62,507 nucleotides of DNA from Rhodospirillales bacterium (GTDB lineage: Bacteria > Pseudomonadota > Alphaproteobacteria > TMED109). Positions 1 through 9,242 of this stretch are shown here, piece after piece (positions within the stretch are counted from its first letter, which is position 1; the number at the start of each line of letters is the position of its first letter). A program made the translations under genes and the position numbers. The stretch lies in the NCBI GenBank assembly GCA_009839325.1, contig VXPW01000089.1, positions 1-62,507 on the forward strand, given 5' to 3'. The notes below the pieces were generated by a model. That model was not told the DNA's origin and ran no database searches. It saw nothing but the letters and a program-made list of their open reading frames with translations.

Positions 1-1
1 C

Positions 2-676
2 CAGCAGGAAGCAGTGCTCGAACGCTTGCGCGCAGCCGAAGCACGGAGCCGTCGGGCGTTGAGCGACACCCAGATCCGCGCCGCTTTCGATGGCTATCTC
101 GCTCAGGTGTCGGGTGACCTGGGCCAGCAGGTCAAGGCGGGAGAACGCATCGCTCGGCTGATCGACACGGCTGTGCTTGAAGTCCGGTTCTTCATTCCCG
201 AACGTCAGCTTGCCCGACTGGTCGAGATCGCCGACCAAGGCATTGGCGCCATCTGCGTGGTGTCGTGGCGAACGGAGGCGGGCGTCCGGACGTATTCGGC
301 GCGCGTGACCCGCATTGAGGGCGAAATCCAGTCCAACAGAGCCGGCGTCAACGTGTATGCCCGCATTTCCGATGCGGACCTGGACCAGGATCCGATCCGG
401 CCGGGGGCCTTCGTTGAAGTCGAACTCTTCGAGGAGACCCACGTACGAACATTCCGGGTCCCGTCGGAGGCGCTGCATCCGGGTCCAAGCCTGCTGGTCG
501 CGAAGGACGGGATCGCGGTTTCCCGGACGGTCACGGTGGTGGCCCGGGCAGGCAACACGGTGCTGCTGCGCGGCGACCTGCTCCCGGGCGAGGCGGTGAT
601 CGTGACCCGCTCCGGCGAACTTCACCCCGGGGATGCGATCGCGATCGTCGCGGACGAGACGCTACGTGGACAATAG
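2..676 (+). CDS. RND efflux periplasmic adaptor (membrane fusion) protein, 5'-truncated
   Basis: C-terminal part of a HlyD/AcrA-type adaptor; the reading frame is open to the window edge, so the N-terminus is missing. The visible part begins in the end of the coiled-coil hairpin, then a lipoyl-like half (AAFDGYLAQVSGDLGQQVKAG) followed by beta-barrel and membrane-proximal segments rich in short beta strands. Such adaptors bridge an inner-membrane RND pump to an outer-membrane channel. The pump gene follows directly and overlaps this gene's stop, so the two are co-translated. No regulator or outer-membrane channel is visible on this side. Substrate cannot be inferred. Confidence 0.85.
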   Translation, partial: QQEAVLERLRAAEARSRRALSDTQIRAAFDGYLAQVSGDLGQQVKAGERIARLIDTAVLEVRFFIPERQLARLVEIADQGIGAICVVSWRTEAGVRTYSARVTRIEGEIQSNRAGVNVYARISDADLDQDPIRPGAFVEVELFEETHVRTFRVPSEALHPGPSLLVAKDGIAVSRTVTVVARAGNTVLLRGDLLPGEAVIVTRSGELHPGDAIAIVADETLRGQ

Positions 677-3600
677 ATCGAGGCTGGTCCCGCGCCGGGG
701 CCTGATCGCCGCGTTTGCCCGCCACCCGACTGCGCCCAACATCCTGATGCTGATCCTGTTGGCGCTGGGCATCGCGTCGATGGATCGCCTCAATCGGCAG
801 TTTTTCCCCGACTACTCGATCGACTATGTGAACGTGGAGGTGGTCTGGCGGGGCGCCAGCGCCGATGAGGTCGAGCAATCGGTGGTGGCCGCCATCGAAC
901 CGGAGGTTCGTTTCCTCGATTCGGTCAAACGTGTCACCTCCACCGCCCAGGAGGGCTACGGCGGGGTGCTTGTCGAGTTCCTAGAAGGCACCGACATGCA
1001 GAAGGCGCTCGCTGATGTGGAGACGGCCGTGGCCAGGGTGACGACGCTGCCCGAGACGGCCGAGCGCGCGACCATCACGCGGATCATCCCGTTTGAGCAG
1101 GTGGCGCGGATTCGTGTCGCCGGGCCGTACGACGAGGCCCAGTTGCGGAGCTACGCCAAGATCCTTCGCGACGGCCTGCTTGCTGCCGGAGCCGACAAGG
1201 TCACCATCTCGGACCTTCGTTCACCGGAACTGGTGGTCGACGTGGAACCGGCCGCGCTCCTCGCGCTCGACCTCAGTCTGAACGACGTCGCCGACCGGAT
1301 CGCTGCCCAGTCGCGCGACATGCCCGGCGGCGACACCAGCGGTGCGGCCGAGCTGCAGGTGCGCATGCTTGGAGAGCGCGCCACCGCGCGGGAACTGGCG
1401 GCGCTCGAAATCGTGTCCGATTCGTCCGGCCGCACGTTCCGGGTCGACGACCTAGGGACGGTGTCCGATAGGTTCGCCGAAGGCATGGCGAGCGGCCGGG
1501 CGGGGGGCCGCCTGGCGCTGTCTCTCCTCGTGAGCCGTTCGGAGACCAGCGACATCCTGGATATCTGGAAGGACATCCAGACGTATCTCAACGGTGACCT
1601 GGAGGGGCTCCCCGACAACCTGGAACTGACGCTCTACCGGATCGAGGCTGACGGCGTGATGAGCCGGCTCAACATGCTGGTCCGGAACGGGCTGAGCGGC
1701 CTCGTGCTCGTCCTGATCATCCTGTTTGTGTTTCTCAGTCCCCGGACGGCGTTCTGGGTGGCCGTAGGAATCCCGACCGCCTTCGCGGCAACGTTGTTCG
1801 CGATGTACATCACCGGGCAATCCATCAACATGATCAGCATGTTCGCCATGATCATGATGCTGGGGATCGTGGTCGATGACGCGATCGTGGTTGCGGAACA
1901 CGGACAGATGCAGTGGGAGCGCGGCGTGCCGCCACTCAACGCGTCGGTCATGGGTGCCAGCGCCATGCTCTGGCCGGTGATAGCGGCATCGGCCACGACC
2001 GCGTGCGCCTTCATGCCCGTGTTCTTCACGACCGGCCTCGTCGGCCAGATCGTCGGCGCGATCCCCTTCGTGGTGATCGCGGTCCTCGCGGCCAGCCTGT
2101 TCGAGTGCTTCCTGGTGCTGCCGGGCCACCTGCGCCACGCCTTTACGCAAAGGTCCGGCCGGCCCCGCGAGGCCAGGGGGTTCCGGCGGTGGTTCGATCG
2201 GGGCTTCGCGGCCTTGCGCGACGGGGTCTACCGACGCTTCGTCGCCTGGGCCCTGACCCGCCGCTACCTCATGGTGGCGATCGTGGTGGCCTCGTTCCTC
2301 GCGGTCGGGGGGTTGCTGGCAGGGGGAAAGGTGAAGTTCGTCTTCTTCCCCCAGCTGGAGGCCAACGTTGCGGAAGTCACATTCTGGTTCCCGGCCGGTA
2401 CGCCGAGGAGCACCACGGTGGCCATGGTCGACGAGCTGGAACGCGCTGCCCACGTCATCGACGACGCCGGGTTCGTTGAGACCATCTACGGCTACGTCGG
2501 CCGGACGCCCACGCCACGGGCCGGACTCGCCGGTGACCATGTCGGCGGGATGACCCTGCAGCTGATTCCGATCGAGGACCGGAACATTCAGCTGCAGAAT
2601 GTCATGGACGCCTGGCGGGCCGAGATCCGCCCCCTGCCGGGGCTCGAGAATCTGGTGATCGCTCCGCCGCCGCGTGGCCCGCCGGGCAAGGAGATCGACA
2701 TCCGTCTCTCCGGCGCCGAGCCGGCGGCGCTGAAGGCGGCTGCGCTCGAGGTCCGGTCGGTGCTCGCCGGGTACGTCGGCGTGAACGACATTCGCGACAA
2801 CCTTCCGTACGGCAAGCGTGAACTCGCGCTCACCCTGACCCAGCGCGGCCGGGCGCTCGGGTTCACGACGGCCAGTGTCGCCCGCGAAGTACGGGGGGCG
2901 TTCGAAGGCATCATTGCGCAGCGCCTGGCGGCGGCGGACGAGGAGCTGGTGGTCCGGGTCCGGATGCGCCCGGACGCCATGGAAGCGCACGCGCTCGGGA
3001 CCCTGTTCGTGCGGAGCCCGGCCGGGCTTCAGGTGCCGCTGTCCGAGGTCGTGGACATCACGGAACAGCAGGGTTTCTCGGTATTCCGGCGCGAAAACGG
3101 CGTGCGCGAGGTTGCCATCACGGCCACCGTGGATTCGAGCCGCGCCAACGCGAACGAGGTGCTGATCCGGCTCGCGGACGGACCTCTCGCCGAGGCGGTC
3201 GAGCCGCACGGCGCCCGCTGGCGGCTGGCGGGCCGGAGCGAGGAGCAGCAGGAAACCCTCCGCGAGATGCGGCTGGGCGCCGCCCTGGGCCTGCTCGCGA
3301 TCTACCTGACGATCGCCCTCGTGTTCGGGTCGTACACCCGTCCGATCATCGTCATGGTGGTGATCCCGTTCGCCACCGTGGGAGCGATTCTCGGGCACTG
3401 GGTGATGGGCTACGACCTCACGATCATCTCCCTGCTCGGCCTGCTCGGCCTCTCCGGCATCGTGGTCAACGGGTCGATCATCGTGGTCAATACCATCGAC
3501 CGGCACGTGGGCGCGGGTGAAGACCTGCTGGAGGCGGTGGTCAACGGGAGCTGCGAGCGGTTCCGGGCGGTCATCCTGACCACGGCCTCCACGATCGGCG

Positions 3601-3809
3601 GTCTGGCGCCGCTGCTGCTGGAGACGAGCTTCCAGGCGCAGTTCATTCAGCCCATGGTGGTGACGATCATCTTCGGGCTCCTGGCGACGACGCCGCTGGT
3701 CCTGGTCATCGTGCCGAGCCTGTTCCTGGTCCAGAACGACGCCGGGAGGTTGATTCGGTGGCTGCTCAGCGCCGCCAGAATCCGGGAGCGAACATCACCA
3801 GCGCCGTGA
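666..3809 (+). CDS. RND family efflux pump, inner-membrane permease
   Basis: About 1047 residues, the usual length for AcrB/MexF-like proton-driven pumps. An N-terminal membrane helix (residues ~15-35) is followed by a large periplasmic porter region, then a multi-helix block with a central conserved segment (GIVVDDAIVVAEH) whose acidic pair is the proton-relay signature of RND transporters. A second periplasmic loop and second helix block follow, giving the expected internal duplication. I chose the GTG at 666, which overlaps the adaptor stop by 11 bases; an ATG at 633 is an alternative. It ends 44 bases inside the convergent trkH. Sequence type is closer to uncharacterised AcrB-like pumps than to metal exporters. 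Confidence 0.93.
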   Translation: MDNRSRLVPRRGLIAAFARHPTAPNILMLILLALGIASMDRLNRQFFPDYSIDYVNVEVVWRGASADEVEQSVVAAIEPEVRFLDSVKRVTSTAQEGYGGVLVEFLEGTDMQKALADVETAVARVTTLPETAERATITRIIPFEQVARIRVAGPYDEAQLRSYAKILRDGLLAAGADKVTISDLRSPELVVDVEPAALLALDLSLNDVADRIAAQSRDMPGGDTSGAAELQVRMLGERATARELAALEIVSDSSGRTFRVDDLGTVSDRFAEGMASGRAGGRLALSLLVSRSETSDILDIWKDIQTYLNGDLEGLPDNLELTLYRIEADGVMSRLNMLVRNGLSGLVLVLIILFVFLSPRTAFWVAVGIPTAFAATLFAMYITGQSINMISMFAMIMMLGIVVDDAIVVAEHGQMQWERGVPPLNASVMGASAMLWPVIAASATTACAFMPVFFTTGLVGQIVGAIPFVVIAVLAASLFECFLVLPGHLRHAFTQRSGRPREARGFRRWFDRGFAALRDGVYRRFVAWALTRRYLMVAIVVASFLAVGGLLAGGKVKFVFFPQLEANVAEVTFWFPAGTPRSTTVAMVDELERAAHVIDDAGFVETIYGYVGRTPTPRAGLAGDHVGGMTLQLIPIEDRNIQLQNVMDAWRAEIRPLPGLENLVIAPPPRGPPGKEIDIRLSGAEPAALKAAALEVRSVLAGYVGVNDIRDNLPYGKRELALTLTQRGRALGFTTASVAREVRGAFEGIIAQRLAAADEELVVRVRMRPDAMEAHALGTLFVRSPAGLQVPLSEVVDITEQQGFSVFRRENGVREVAITATVDSSRANANEVLIRLADGPLAEAVEPHGARWRLAGRSEEQQETLREMRLGAALGLLAIYLTIALVFGSYTRPIIVMVVIPFATVGAILGHWVMGYDLTIISLLGLLGLSGIVVNGSIIVVNTIDRHVGAGEDLLEAVVNGSCERFRAVILTTASTIGGLAPLLLETSFQAQFIQPMVVTIIFGLLATTPLVLVIVPSLFLVQNDAGRLIRWLLSAARIRERTSPAP

Positions 3810-5232
3810 GGAACTCGAGCCGGCCGAGGATCATGCCGACGGACAGCGCCCACTTGGCGGCATCCGGCAGGGGTGCGTAGGACCCGCCCGGGCCCACGAT
3901 CGGCCCGAGCCCGGGGCCCACGATGGCGACTGCCGAGGCGGCGGCCGACAACGACGTGAGGCGGTCTAGGCCGAGGACCGAAAGGAATCCGGCCAGCACC
4001 GTGACGGTCACCAGGAACAGCGCGGCAATGCTCAGGACGGGGCGCAGGTAGTCCTCGCTGATCGGCTTGCCGGCCAGCCGGGGCGTACTCACCAGTCGCG
4101 GCTGCGAGACCTTCCTCAACTGCGCCGCGACCAGCGCCAGCATGACCTGGATCCGGAAGATCCGCAGGCCGCCCGTGGTGCTCCCGCTGCACCCGCCGAC
4201 GAACATGAGAAGGAACAGCAAGGCGGTCGTGCCGCCCCCCCAGCCGGAGAAGTCCTCCGTCGCGTACCCCGTACCGGTCAGGACCGAGATCACGTTGAAG
4301 GCCGAGCGGCGCAGGGCGTCGAACGGCCCGGTCCCGGTGCCCAGCCACAGCCAGAGCATGACGACGCCGACCGCTGCGCCGACGACGGCGAAGAAGGCCC
4401 CGACCTCCGGATTGCCGGCAAAATGACGCCAGTTGCCCTGCGCAATCTGGCGGTAGCCGATGAACGGCAGGGACGCCGCCAGCATGCCCAGGATGACGAC
4501 CGTCTCGATCGCGGGACTGTGCCAGGCACCCACGGATCCGTCCCGCGTGGAATAGCCGCCGGTCGCAATGGTCGTCATGGCATGGCAGAGCGCGTCAAAC
4601 CAGTCCATGCCGGCGATGCGGAGCAGCACCACCCAGACCGCGGTGAGAATCAGGTAGATCCTGACCAGCAACAGCGCCAACCGCGCGTCGCTCAGTTTCC
4701 GCCCGCCGCTCAGGTTGTACTGGTCGATGCGGATGACCTCCATGCCGCCGATTTCCCGGAACGGCAGCATGACCAGCGCCATCACCACGATGCCGAGGCC
4801 GCCGAACCACTGCAGCATGGCCCGCCAGAGGAGGACGCCCGGCGGCCGGTCCTCGAGACCGGTGAACACCGATGCACCGGTGGTCGTGAGCCCGGATGCG
4901 GCCTCGAAGAACGCGTCCGTGTAGTTGATGCGCTGGTCGGCAAAGTAGAGCGGCAGCGCCGCCAGCACGATGGCGAGCAGCCACCAGAGCGTGATCAGCG
5001 CCAGGACCTGCCGCGGGTCATGGTTGCGGCCGAAGTTGCCGGCCAGCGTGCCGCTTCGGCAGGCGAGGGCCAGGGCCACCCCGACGAACGCGGTCGCGGC
5101 CCCGGTGCCGGCGAAGGCCAGGGACGACGGTTCGCCGGCCAGCAGGTCGGCCGCCGTGGGGATCAGCATCGCTGCCCCCACCGGGAGCATCAGGATCCCG
5201 GTGAGGTACAGAACCGGCCGGATTCGGAGCAT
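3766..5232 (-). CDS. trkH: Trk/Ktr-type potassium uptake membrane subunit TrkH
   Basis: Integral membrane K+ translocation subunit, 488 residues. The four pore-loop filter sequences of the SKT superfamily are visible: TTTGAS (~residue 116), ATGGYS, TGTGYA and GSTTGG, spaced by hydrophobic helices. The N-terminus starts directly with a membrane helix (MLRIRPVLYLTGILML). It is last in a minus-strand run radical SAM-apaG-folE-trkH, 15 bases after folE. The cytoplasmic NAD-binding partner TrkA is not in this window. Its 3' end overlaps the convergent RND pump gene by 44 bases, so the two transcripts are antisense at their ends. Confidence 0.93.
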   Translation of the reverse strand: MLRIRPVLYLTGILMLPVGAAMLIPTAADLLAGEPSSLAFAGTGAATAFVGVALALACRSGTLAGNFGRNHDPRQVLALITLWWLLAIVLAALPLYFADQRINYTDAFFEAASGLTTTGASVFTGLEDRPPGVLLWRAMLQWFGGLGIVVMALVMLPFREIGGMEVIRIDQYNLSGGRKLSDARLALLLVRIYLILTAVWVVLLRIAGMDWFDALCHAMTTIATGGYSTRDGSVGAWHSPAIETVVILGMLAASLPFIGYRQIAQGNWRHFAGNPEVGAFFAVVGAAVGVVMLWLWLGTGTGPFDALRRSAFNVISVLTGTGYATEDFSGWGGGTTALLFLLMFVGGCSGSTTGGLRIFRIQVMLALVAAQLRKVSQPRLVSTPRLAGKPISEDYLRPVLSIAALFLVTVTVLAGFLSVLGLDRLTSLSAAASAVAIVGPGLGPIVGPGGSYAPLPDAAKWALSVGMILGRLEFLTALVMFAPGFWRR

Positions 5233-5247
5233 TCGCTGTCCGGGGTC

Positions 5248-5832
5248 CTAGCGGGGTCCCCGATCGATCAGATACAGGAATTCCCGGCGCGTGGAGGGGT
5301 CGTCGCGGAAGGCTCCCGTCATGCGGCTGGTCACCATGATGGCGTTGCGCTTGTGCACGCCGCGCGTCGCGACGCAGAAGTGCTCCGCCTCGATCACCAC
5401 GCCGACGCCGCGCGGGCGCAGTTCCTCGGTGATCGTATCGGCGATCTGGGCCGTCATCTTTTCCTGGAGCTGCAGCCGCTTCGCGAACACGTCCACGAGG
5501 CGGGCGAGCTTGCTCAGCCCGACCACCCGGCGGTCCGGCAGGTAGCCGACGTGCGCATTGCCGATGATCGGGGTGAGGTGGTGTTCGCAGTGCGATGAGA
5601 AGGGGATCGACCGCAGGGCGACGATTTCGTCGTAGCCCTCGGTTTCCTCGAACGTTCGCCGCAGGACGGCGCCCGGATCCTGCGCATACCCGGCAAAGTG
5701 CTCGTCGTACGCGCGGATGACGCGGCCCGGCGTAGCGACGAGGCCCTCGCGATCGGGATCTTCGCCGATCCAGCGGATCAGGGTGCGTACCGCCGCCTCG
5801 GCCTCCGCCCGCGACGGGCGTTCACTGTCCAT
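5248..5832 (-). CDS. folE: GTP cyclohydrolase I (FolE)
   Basis: Converts GTP to 7,8-dihydroneopterin triphosphate, the first step of tetrahydrofolate (or queuosine) synthesis. 194 residues, typical for the compact type I enzyme. The zinc ligands are present: Cys82 and His85 in [11 protein letters not shown] and Cys153 in [11 protein letters not shown], with the same 71-residue spacing between the cysteines as in the E. coli enzyme. The start codon overlaps the apaG stop by one base (TAATG), so translation is coupled. The zinc-dependent IA type is clear; it is not the cambialistic IB type. Confidence 0.97.
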   Translation of the reverse strand: MDSERPSRAEAEAAVRTLIRWIGEDPDREGLVATPGRVIRAYDEHFAGYAQDPGAVLRRTFEETEGYDEIVALRSIPFSSHCEHHLTPIIGNAHVGYLPDRRVVGLSKLARLVDVFAKRLQLQEKMTAQIADTITEELRPRGVGVVIEAEHFCVATRGVHKRNAIMVTSRMTGAFRDDPSTRREFLYLIDRGPR

Positions 5833-6281
5833 TAGTGGAGCGTGCGCTGGGACCAGGGACTCTCGAGCGGGAACGCCGGAATCTCGACTTCGAACGTCTG
5901 GCCGTCCTCACCCTGCATTGAGTACGTGCCGCTCATGATGCCCGACGGCTCGGACAACGGGGTGCCGGACGCGTATTCGAACGTCTCGCCGGGAGCCAGC
6001 ACCGGCTGCTCGCCGACGACGCCCTCGCCCTTCACCTCGATCGCCTGGCCGCGACCGTCGACGATCCGCCAGTGGCGCGTCATGAGCTGGACCTTGCCGG
6101 CGCCGCGGTTCTCGATGCGGACCTGGTAGGCCCACAGATAGCGTTCTTCGTGCGGCACGGACTGCTCTTCGAGATAGAACGGGCGAACCCGGACCGTGAT
6201 GCCGCAACTTTCCTTCTGGTACCAGTGTCCCTCGTCTTCGTCTTCTTCGGGCTCAGCCACGTCAAACGGGTCTTCATTCAT
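5832..6281 (-). CDS. apaG: ApaG family protein (CO2+/Mg2+ efflux-associated fold)
   Basis: 149 residues. Central ApaG/F-box-associated beta-sandwich: [38 protein letters not shown], a [15 protein letters not shown] turn, and GTYSMQ near the end, all hallmark ApaG strands. The biochemical role of ApaG is not settled. I chose the ATG at 6281, immediately after the radical SAM stop; an upstream in-frame start at 6479 would lie entirely inside that gene and adds only an Arg/Pro-rich shadow translation. It has an acidic N-terminal stretch (EPEEDEDEG) not typical of enterobacterial ApaG. Confidence 0.93.
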   Translation of the reverse strand: MNEDPFDVAEPEEDEDEGHWYQKESCGITVRVRPFYLEEQSVPHEERYLWAYQVRIENRGAGKVQLMTRHWRIVDGRGQAIEVKGEGVVGEQPVLAPGETFEYASGTPLSEPSGIMSGTYSMQGEDGQTFEVEIPAFPLESPWSQRTLH

Positions 6282-6283
6282 GA

Positions 6284-7243
6284 TCAGCTCGCCGAACAGT
6301 TGGCGCCGCCAAGGACGCAGAACTGCGCACAAAAGGGGTGGTTGAGCGCCACGCTCTGGTGGGCGTCGGAGAGTTTGGCGCCCAGCTCCAGGGCCTCGTC
6401 GTAGGGCAGCAATGTGCACGGGACGACCGCGGGGGCGGGCGCCCCCTTCCGCCGCACCACCATGCGGGACGAGGCGCACATCATGGTATCGGGGTCCACG
6501 TCGAGAATCTGCCAGCAGGACTGCGTGATCTCCGGTACATCGCGGCGACGGTCCATCACCGGAAACAGCACGAGGCGAGCCGGATCGAAGGCATCGACGC
6601 TGAGATCGAGTTCGCGGAACAGCCCGGCGAAGCCGGCGCGCATTTCGGTTTCGGTTTCGTCATCCAGCAGTCGGCACGCGATGTCGATGTGGAAGCCGTG
6701 GTCGCGCAGCCAGCCGAGACCCCGCATGGCCGGAGCCCACGACCGGGCGCCGCGGATAGCTTCGTGCAGTTCCGCGCGGTAATGGTCGAGGGAGACGCGA
6801 ATGATCAGGCTATTGCACCCGGCAAGGACGGCCAGGGCATCGGCCTGCTTCTCCATGGGTCGCATCGCATTGGTCAGCAGCAGCACCTGAAACCCGCGGT
6901 CGAGGCAGCTCCCCAGCATGCCGACCAGCTCCGGATTCATGAACGGTTCGCCGCCCGTGAAACCGATCTGCCGGGTCGCCAGACCGGTGGCCCGGATTTC
7001 GTCCAGATAGCCTTCGACTTCCTGCAGCGATAGATACTGCAGCCGGTCGTTGGTCGGGCTCGACTCGATGTAACAGCCCTGGCACGCAAGGTTGCAGAGG
7101 GTCCCCGTGTTGAACCACAGCGTATCCAGCCTGCGCAGCTTGACCCAAGCCCGCGGGCTGCCGTCGAGCGTGAAATCGGGGTCGACGTACTTGGCCGACT
7201 TCACGTCGATCATCTGCAGATCGGTGGGGGCGCAGTCGTCCAT
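6284..7243 (-). CDS. Radical SAM enzyme with an additional C-terminal cysteine cluster
   Basis: 319 residues. The radical SAM 4Fe-4S motif CxxxCxxC is at Cys50, Cys54, Cys57 (CNLACQGC), and the SAM-binding GGEPF is at ~residue 96. The C-terminus carries further cysteines, including C305, C309 and C316 (CAQFCVLGGANC), plus two more around residues 250-280, which could bind an auxiliary cluster in SPASM/Twitch fashion. The substrate is unknown. It is first of a coupled run with apaG, folE and trkH: apaG starts 2 bases after its stop. The family looks like an uncharacterised MoaA/NifB-related oxidoreductase; a peptide-modifying role is possible but no precursor lies beside it. Confidence 0.85.
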   Translation of the reverse strand: MDDCAPTDLQMIDVKSAKYVDPDFTLDGSPRAWVKLRRLDTLWFNTGTLCNLACQGCYIESSPTNDRLQYLSLQEVEGYLDEIRATGLATRQIGFTGGEPFMNPELVGMLGSCLDRGFQVLLLTNAMRPMEKQADALAVLAGCNSLIIRVSLDHYRAELHEAIRGARSWAPAMRGLGWLRDHGFHIDIACRLLDDETETEMRAGFAGLFRELDLSVDAFDPARLVLFPVMDRRRDVPEITQSCWQILDVDPDTMMCASSRMVVRRKGAPAPAVVPCTLLPYDEALELGAKLSDAHQSVALNHPFCAQFCVLGGANCSAS

Positions 7244-7451
7244 GGGCAGTTCCGAGCAGGGATTGCCCCGGGAACGGGCACCAGATCAAGATAGCGTAGG
7301 GGACTCGGGCATTCCACACCGGGAGCCGGTTTTCCCCTGCGCGCTTAGGGTGTTGCGGGCGCGTCCCGCGGGGCCTGCGGCGCGGGTCTTTGACCGTCGG
7401 CGGGGCGGCGGATACCTTCAACGCCAGCGTCGGATGGATGCTGTTGTTCGC

Positions 7452-7526
7452 GCGGGCGTAGTTCAGTGGTAGAACGTCAGCTTCCCAAGCTGAATGTCGC
7501 CGGTTCGATCCCGGCCGTCCGCTCCA
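7452..7526 (+). tRNA. tRNA-Gly, anticodon CCC
   Basis: A full cloverleaf can be folded. The acceptor 5' strand GCGGGCG pairs with CGTCCGC (one G-U). The D arm contains AGTGGTA, the anticodon stem TCAGC/GCTGA encloses loop TTCCCAA (anticodon CCC, reads GGG), and the T arm GCCGG-TTCGATC-CCGGC is canonical. Discriminator T and an encoded CCA end the gene. No other tRNA adjoins it, and no integrase or attachment repeat is visible beside it. Confidence 0.96.
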
Positions 7527-7556
7527 GTGCCGTCTGACGGCTTGGCGCCCTTTCGG

Positions 7557-8108
7557 GTGACCGTATCCGGCCTGCGCACGGTCCAGCGATCCCGCTTCGG
7601 CCGTCCCGGCCACGTGGTTTCCATTCTCGATCCCGGCAACCAAACGCCTGTGCCGCTCCGGCGCGGCAACGGCGGGCGGGTGACCCGGATGGCGTTTCAC
7701 GACGCGGTGCGGCCGACCCGGGGCAAGCGGCTGCCGTCGGCCGCGCACGTGCGCCGACTGGTCCGACTCGGGCAGCGGCTGGCGGTCGCAGGCTGCCGGC
7801 ACGTGCACGTGCACTGCTACCAGGGCGTCTCCCGATCCACGGCGGCAGCCTTGATCGTGATGGCAGCGGGCAGCGGCGGGGGGTCCGCCGATGGCCTGCT
7901 GGAGGAACTGGACCGGATCCGTCCGAAAAACTGGCCGAACAGCCGGATGGTGGCGCTCGCCGACCGGCAGATGGGTTATCGTGGACGGCTGACGGCAGCC
8001 CTGCGGGCACATCAGCGGCGCAAGGCGCATCGGGATCCGACGCTCGCGCGTTTGATCCGGTCGCATTCGTTCGGACACCGCCGCCACGAGGTCCCGGAAG
8101 GCGTGTAA
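7557..8108 (+). CDS. Tyrosine/dual-specificity phosphatase-like protein
   Basis: About 183 residues from the GTG at 7557. It carries the Cys-phosphatase P-loop HC-x5-R as HCYQGVSRS, with catalytic Cys87 and Arg93, preceded by VHV strand residues as usual. A general-acid Asp may lie in the upstream segment but cannot be pinned. Related small phosphatases are common in alphaproteobacteria and largely uncharacterised. The C-terminus is very basic (many Arg/His). The start is uncertain: the frame is open back into the tRNA, and no good ribosome binding site precedes the chosen GTG. The next gene, hrcA, begins 54 bases downstream. Confidence 0.75.
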   Translation: MTVSGLRTVQRSRFGRPGHVVSILDPGNQTPVPLRRGNGGRVTRMAFHDAVRPTRGKRLPSAAHVRRLVRLGQRLAVAGCRHVHVHCYQGVSRSTAAALIVMAAGSGGGSADGLLEELDRIRPKNWPNSRMVALADRQMGYRGRLTAALRAHQRRKAHRDPTLARLIRSHSFGHRRHEVPEGV

Positions 8109-8162
8109 GGCCGGCCGCCGTGGCGGTGTGGCAGGCGCGTTGGGCATGGCGGAGAGGGCGCG

Positions 8163-9239
8163 ATGCAGAAAGCGACAAGGGACGAGAGCATCAGCCCGCT
8201 GAGCGAACTCGACGAGCGCTCGCAGGAGATCTTCCGGCAGGTTGTCGAATCGTACCTCGAGGGCGGCGCTCCGGTGGGGTCGCAGACGGTGGCCAAGGAG
8301 CTCAACGGCACCCTGTCGCCCGCCTCCATCCGCGCGGTCATGGCGGAACTTGAGGGTCTGGGGCTGCTGTACGCGCCGCACGTCTCGGCGGGGCGGTTGC
8401 CGACCGAGCGCGGGCTCCGCCTGTTCATCGATGGGTTCCTCAAGGTCGGCGAGCTGCCGGTGTCCGACAGCAGCCGCATCGAGGCGCTCTGCGCCGGGGC
8501 CGGCCGCAATTTGCGGGAAGTGCTGCGCGAAGTCGGCGAAGGGCTGTCGGGCCTGTCGCAGTGCGCGTCCCTGGTGATTACCCCCACCCAGGAGCAGCGC
8601 GCGATCAAGCACATCGAATTCGTGCGGCTGGACCCCGGGCGGGCGCTGGTGGTCATTGTTGACACCCACGATCTCGTGGAAAACCGCCTGATCGATCTGC
8701 CGCCGGGGCTGCCGGCGCATGCGCTGATCGAGGCCTCGAACTACCTCAATGACCGCTTCGCCGGACGTTCGCTTGAGGACGCCAGCCGCGCGATCGAGGC
8801 GGACATGACCGTTGACCAGGCGGACCTTGACGCTGAGACCCAGAGGGTGATCGAGGCAGGACTGGCCGTCCGTACCGCGGCCGACGGCGATCCGTCGCTG
8901 ATCCTCACGGGTCGGGCCCGCACGCTGGAGGGGGTACAGGAACGGGCCGCCATGGAACGGGTTCGGCTGCTGTTCGAGGCGATCGAGCGCGGCCGTACGC
9001 TCCGCCGCCTACTGGAATCGACGCTGGACGGATCCGGCGTGCACGTGTTTATCGGGGCCGAGACCGAACTCTTTGCCCTGTCGGGATGTTCGATGATCGT
9101 CGCGCCGATCATGCAGCACGACGGCGGCACCGGACCCCTGGGCGCGATCGGCGTCATCGGGCCCACCAGGCTCAACTATGCCCGCATCATCCCGATGGTG
9201 GATTACACGGCGCGCGCCGTCGGCCGCCTGCTCGCCTGA
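8163..9239 (+). CDS. hrcA: Heat-inducible transcription repressor HrcA
   Basis: 358 residues, matching HrcA along its length: an N-terminal winged helix (residues ~15-80, SIRAVMAELEGLGLLYAPHVSAGRLPTERG split here into recognition helix and wing), then the GAF-like domain and a C-terminal segment with GPTRLNYARIIP near the end. HrcA represses chaperone operons by binding the CIRCE inverted repeat, with GroEL as co-effector. I see no CIRCE element in front of hrcA or grpE in this window, so its targets are probably groESL elsewhere. Unusually it is not next to grpE, which lies ~7 kb downstream. The sirtuin gene starts 3 bases after its stop. Confidence 0.96.
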   Translation: MQKATRDESISPLSELDERSQEIFRQVVESYLEGGAPVGSQTVAKELNGTLSPASIRAVMAELEGLGLLYAPHVSAGRLPTERGLRLFIDGFLKVGELPVSDSSRIEALCAGAGRNLREVLREVGEGLSGLSQCASLVITPTQEQRAIKHIEFVRLDPGRALVVIVDTHDLVENRLIDLPPGLPAHALIEASNYLNDRFAGRSLEDASRAIEADMTVDQADLDAETQRVIEAGLAVRTAADGDPSLILTGRARTLEGVQERAAMERVRLLFEAIERGRTLRRLLESTLDGSGVHVFIGAETELFALSGCSMIVAPIMQHDGGTGPLGAIGVIGPTRLNYARIIPMVDYTARAVGRLLA

Positions 9240-9242
9240 ACC

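Noticed and set aside
1452-3506. Very long minus-strand open frame (684 codons) opposite the RND pump
   Set aside because: Shadow frame of a high-GC gene: composition is His/Asp/Arg-rich and low in hydrophobic order, with no family match, while the plus strand is a clear RND pump.
7430-7560. tRNA-Gly as an integration site
   Set aside because: No integrase gene or direct repeat of the tRNA 3' end was found downstream in the window.
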